From NCBI GenBank assembly GCA_021808035.1, contig JAKBCG010000029.1, forward strand, positions 1-13,667: 13,667 nucleotides of DNA. The letters are read 5' to 3'. Source of the stretch: Pseudomonadota bacterium (GTDB taxonomy: Bacteria > Pseudomonadota > Gammaproteobacteria > Steroidobacterales > Steroidobacteraceae). The notes beneath the pieces are model-generated. The model saw only the letters and a program-made list of their open reading frames with translations. It made no database searches and was not told the DNA's origin. A program made the position numbers and the translations under genes. Below, one piece after another: positions 11,502-13,667 of this stretch (positions are counted from its first letter, which is position 1; each line of letters opens with the position of its first letter).

Positions 11502-13667
11502 TCGCGGCGCGATCCGCATCCGCGGCGCCCGTCAGAACAACCTCAAGAACCTCGATCTCGATCTGCCGATCGGCGAATTGACGGTCGTGACCGGCGTCAG
11601 CGGGTCCGGCAAGTCCTCGCTGGTGTTCGACACCGTGTACGCCGAGGGCCAGCGACGCTACGTCGAGACCTTCTCGCCGTACGCGCGCCAGTTCCTCGAC
11701 CGGATGGACCGGCCGCAGGTCGGGCGCATCGACGGCGTGCCGCCGGCGATCGCGATCGACCAGACCAACCCGGTCCGCACCTCGCGCTCGACCGTCGGGA
11801 CGATGACCGAGCTCAACGATCATCTGAAGCTCCTGTTCGCGCGGGCCGCGACCCTGCACTGTGAGCGCTGCGACCGGCCGGTGCAACGGGACGACCCACA
11901 GACGATCCTGCGGCAGATCGGACGGATCAGCGAGACCCACGGAGATCCGCGGCTGCTGATCACGTTCCCGGTCGCGATCCCGCACAACTTCACCGAAGCG
12001 GAGGTGCGCGCCTCGCTCGAGCGGCAGGGTTACACCCGGATCCACGAGCGCGGCGACCGACGCCTGCAAGTCGTCCAGGACCGCCTGCGCTGGTCGGCCG
12101 CGGACGGCGCCCGCCGCAGCGAAGCGATCGAAGGCGCGCTGCGCTACGGTGACGGTCGGGTCGACATCTACCCGCTCGCCGCGGACGACGGTGCGCTCGC
12201 GCCATGGCGTTTCTCGACCGGATTGCACTGCGCCCATTGCGACATCGCGTACCCGGATCCGACGCCGAGCACGTTCAGTTTCAACTCGCCGCTCGGCGCC
12301 TGCGGGACCTGTCGCGGCTTCGGCCGGACGATCGGCGTCGACTACGGATTGGTGATCCCGGACGATCGATTGAGCCTGCAGGACGGCGCGATCAAGCCCT
12401 GGCAGACCCCGGCCTATGCCGAATGCCAGACGGACCTGCTGCGTTTCGCGCGCCGGCGCGGGATTCCGGTCGACGTCGCGTGGCGCGAACTCGACGAGGC
12501 GCACCGACGCTGGGTGATCGACGGCGAAGGAGACTGGAACCGCAAGGTGTGGTACGGGGTCGCCCGGTTCTTCGCGTGGCTCGAGACCAAGGCGTACAAG
12601 ATGCACATCCGCGTGCTCCTGTCGCGCTATCGATCGTACGCCGAATGCCCCGAGTGCGGCGGTGCGCGCCTGAAACGCGACGCCTTGCGGTGGCGGATCG
12701 GGACGCCCGGGCGGAACGTCCGCGAGCTCACGCTGCTGCCGCTCGATCGGTGCCGGGAGTTCTTCGAGGCGCTGGAGTTGCCCGCCGCGCATGCGGAGGC
12801 GACCAAGCTGCTGCTCGGCGAGATCCGCTCCCGCCTCCGGTACCTGTGCGAAGTCGGGCTCGGGTACCTGAACCTCGACCGCCAGTCGCGCACCCTGTCG
12901 GGCGGAGAGGTGCAACGGATCAACCTGACCACCGCGCTCGGCACGTCGCTCGTGAACACCTTGTTCGTGCTCGACGAGCCGTCGATCGGCTTGCACGCGC
13001 GGGACGCCGGGCGAATCACCGGCGTGATGCGACGCCTGCGCGACGCCGGCAACACCTTGCTCGTCGTGGAGCACGACCCCGAGATCATGCGCGCCGCCGA
13101 TCGGATCCTCGACATCGGACCGGGCCCGGGCGAGCGCGGCGGCGAGATCGTGTTCTTCGGACCGCTCGGCGACTTCGCCACCGCGCGCGGATCGTTGACT
13201 GCGGACTACCTGTTCGGCCGCGTGCACGGCGCCGTCGCGTCGGCGGCCGCGGAGGCGCCGCAACCCGGCGCCGCGTCGATCCGGGTCGAAGGCGCGACGA
13301 TGCACAATCTGCGGGACGTGACCGTGGAGTTTCCGCTGCGCCGCCTGGTCTGCGTGACCGGGGTCAGTGGTTCCGGCAAGTCGACGCTGGTGCACGAGGT
13401 GCTCTATCGCGCCCTGCTGCGGGCCAAGGGCCGGCCGACCGACCCCGCCGGCGCGCACCGGCGCCTGGTCGGCGCCGACTCGATCGCCGACGTCGTCATG
13501 ATCGATCAAAGCCCGATCGGGCGCACCGCGCGCTCGAATCCGGCGAGCTTCGTCGGCGCGTTCGACGCGATACGCGCGATCTTCGCGGCCTCGCCGGAAT
13601 CCCGGCGTCGCAAGTACACCGCGGGAACCTTCAGCTTCAATTCCGGCACCGGCCGCTGCCCGAGCTG
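11488..13667 (+). CDS. uvrA: UvrA-family excinuclease ATPase (possible paralogue), cut by right window edge
   Basis: UvrA is the damage-recognising ABC-type ATPase of nucleotide excision repair. 726 residues are visible and the C-terminus is missing. Landmarks in order: Walker A1 GVSGSGKSS (36-44), RSTVGTMTELNDHLKLLFAR, CERC (125-128), zinc cysteines 248/251 and 272/275, CPEC (387-390), ABC signature LSGGE (470-474), Walker B VLDEPSIGLH (from 494), Walker A2 GVSGSGKST (625-633) and IDQSPIGRTARSNPASF. Spacing resembles full-length UvrA, including a segment where the UvrB-binding domain lies. However, IDQTNPVRTSRSTVG and LVNTLFVLDEP differ from housekeeping UvrA, so this may be a paralogue. TTG at 11488 is the only start codon between an in-frame stop (11476-11478) and Walker A. 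It overlaps the PilZ gene by 14 bases. Confidence 0.85.
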   Translation, partial: MPDADRGAIRIRGARQNNLKNLDLDLPIGELTVVTGVSGSGKSSLVFDTVYAEGQRRYVETFSPYARQFLDRMDRPQVGRIDGVPPAIAIDQTNPVRTSRSTVGTMTELNDHLKLLFARAATLHCERCDRPVQRDDPQTILRQIGRISETHGDPRLLITFPVAIPHNFTEAEVRASLERQGYTRIHERGDRRLQVVQDRLRWSAADGARRSEAIEGALRYGDGRVDIYPLAADDGALAPWRFSTGLHCAHCDIAYPDPTPSTFSFNSPLGACGTCRGFGRTIGVDYGLVIPDDRLSLQDGAIKPWQTPAYAECQTDLLRFARRRGIPVDVAWRELDEAHRRWVIDGEGDWNRKVWYGVARFFAWLETKAYKMHIRVLLSRYRSYAECPECGGARLKRDALRWRIGTPGRNVRELTLLPLDRCREFFEALELPAAHAEATKLLLGEIRSRLRYLCEVGLGYLNLDRQSRTLSGGEVQRINLTTALGTSLVNTLFVLDEPSIGLHARDAGRITGVMRRLRDAGNTLLVVEHDPEIMRAADRILDIGPGPGERGGEIVFFGPLGDFATARGSLTADYLFGRVHGAVASAAAEAPQPGAASIRVEGATMHNLRDVTVEFPLRRLVCVTGVSGSGKSTLVHEVLYRALLRAKGRPTDPAGAHRRLVGADSIADVVMIDQSPIGRTARSNPASFVGAFDAIRAIFAASPESRRRKYTAGTFSFNSGTGRCPS

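Noticed and set aside
11398..13509. 703-residue minus-strand open frame opposite the PilZ and uvrA genes
   Set aside because: Its composition is dominated by Arg, Asp and Val with no family motif. The opposite strand has Walker A/B, signature and zinc motifs in order, so this is a shadow.

Overview
The window is a GC-rich stretch of a bacterial chromosome, and nearly all of it is one flagellar gene cluster. The gene content points to a proteobacterium. FlgH and FlgI (L and P rings) imply an outer membrane. FlgJ is the two-domain type (rod cap plus peptidoglycan hydrolase) typical of beta/gamma-proteobacteria. Textbook sigma-54 promoters in front of flgB and flgA, together with sigma-28 promoters in front of flgK and flgM, fit a FleQ/FlrC-style hierarchy such as that of polar-flagellated gammaproteobacteria. 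The genus cannot be named from this sequence.

Left part (1-9007, minus strand): flgB-flgC-flgD-flgE-flgF-flgG-flgH-flgI-flgJ-flgK, read right to left in the canonical order. It encodes the rod (FlgB, C, F, G), hook cap (FlgD), hook (FlgE), L ring (FlgH), P ring (FlgI), rod cap/hydrolase (FlgJ) and first hook-filament junction protein (FlgK, cut by the left edge). Gaps are short or overlapping except for 72 bases before flgK, which hold a sigma-28 promoter. flgK has no ATG; it starts with GTG at 1623.

Centre (9008-9241): a divergent control region. It has a perfect GG-N10-GC sigma-54 promoter facing each way and, between them, a 20-base imperfect palindrome that could be a shared activator site.

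Right part (9242-11126, plus strand): flgA (P-ring chaperone), then a sigma-28 promoter and a structured leader, then flgM (anti-sigma-28), flgN (FlgK/FlgL chaperone) and a small CsrA-family gene packed 3 bases apart. The CsrA is unusual. It carries an extra segment between its first two strands, as in the RsmF/RsmN branch, and has Lys where the key RNA-binding Arg normally sits. The flgM leader has five GGA triplets, one in a hairpin loop and one in the ribosome binding site, so the operon may be controlled by its own CsrA.

Right end (11226-13667): a minimal single-domain PilZ protein with intact c-di-GMP motifs, overlapped by a TTG-started UvrA-family ATPase gene that runs off the window. 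These two look like a separate unit behind a weak sigma-70-like promoter.

How it fits together: sigma-54 would switch on rod, hook and ring genes plus flgA. After hook completion, FlgM export would free sigma-28, which drives flgK (and presumably flgL beyond the edge) and flgM-flgN-csrA. The most distinctive feature is the variant CsrA placed in this late checkpoint operon, next to a c-di-GMP receptor. No tRNA, rRNA, CRISPR array, insertion sequence or phage feature was seen.
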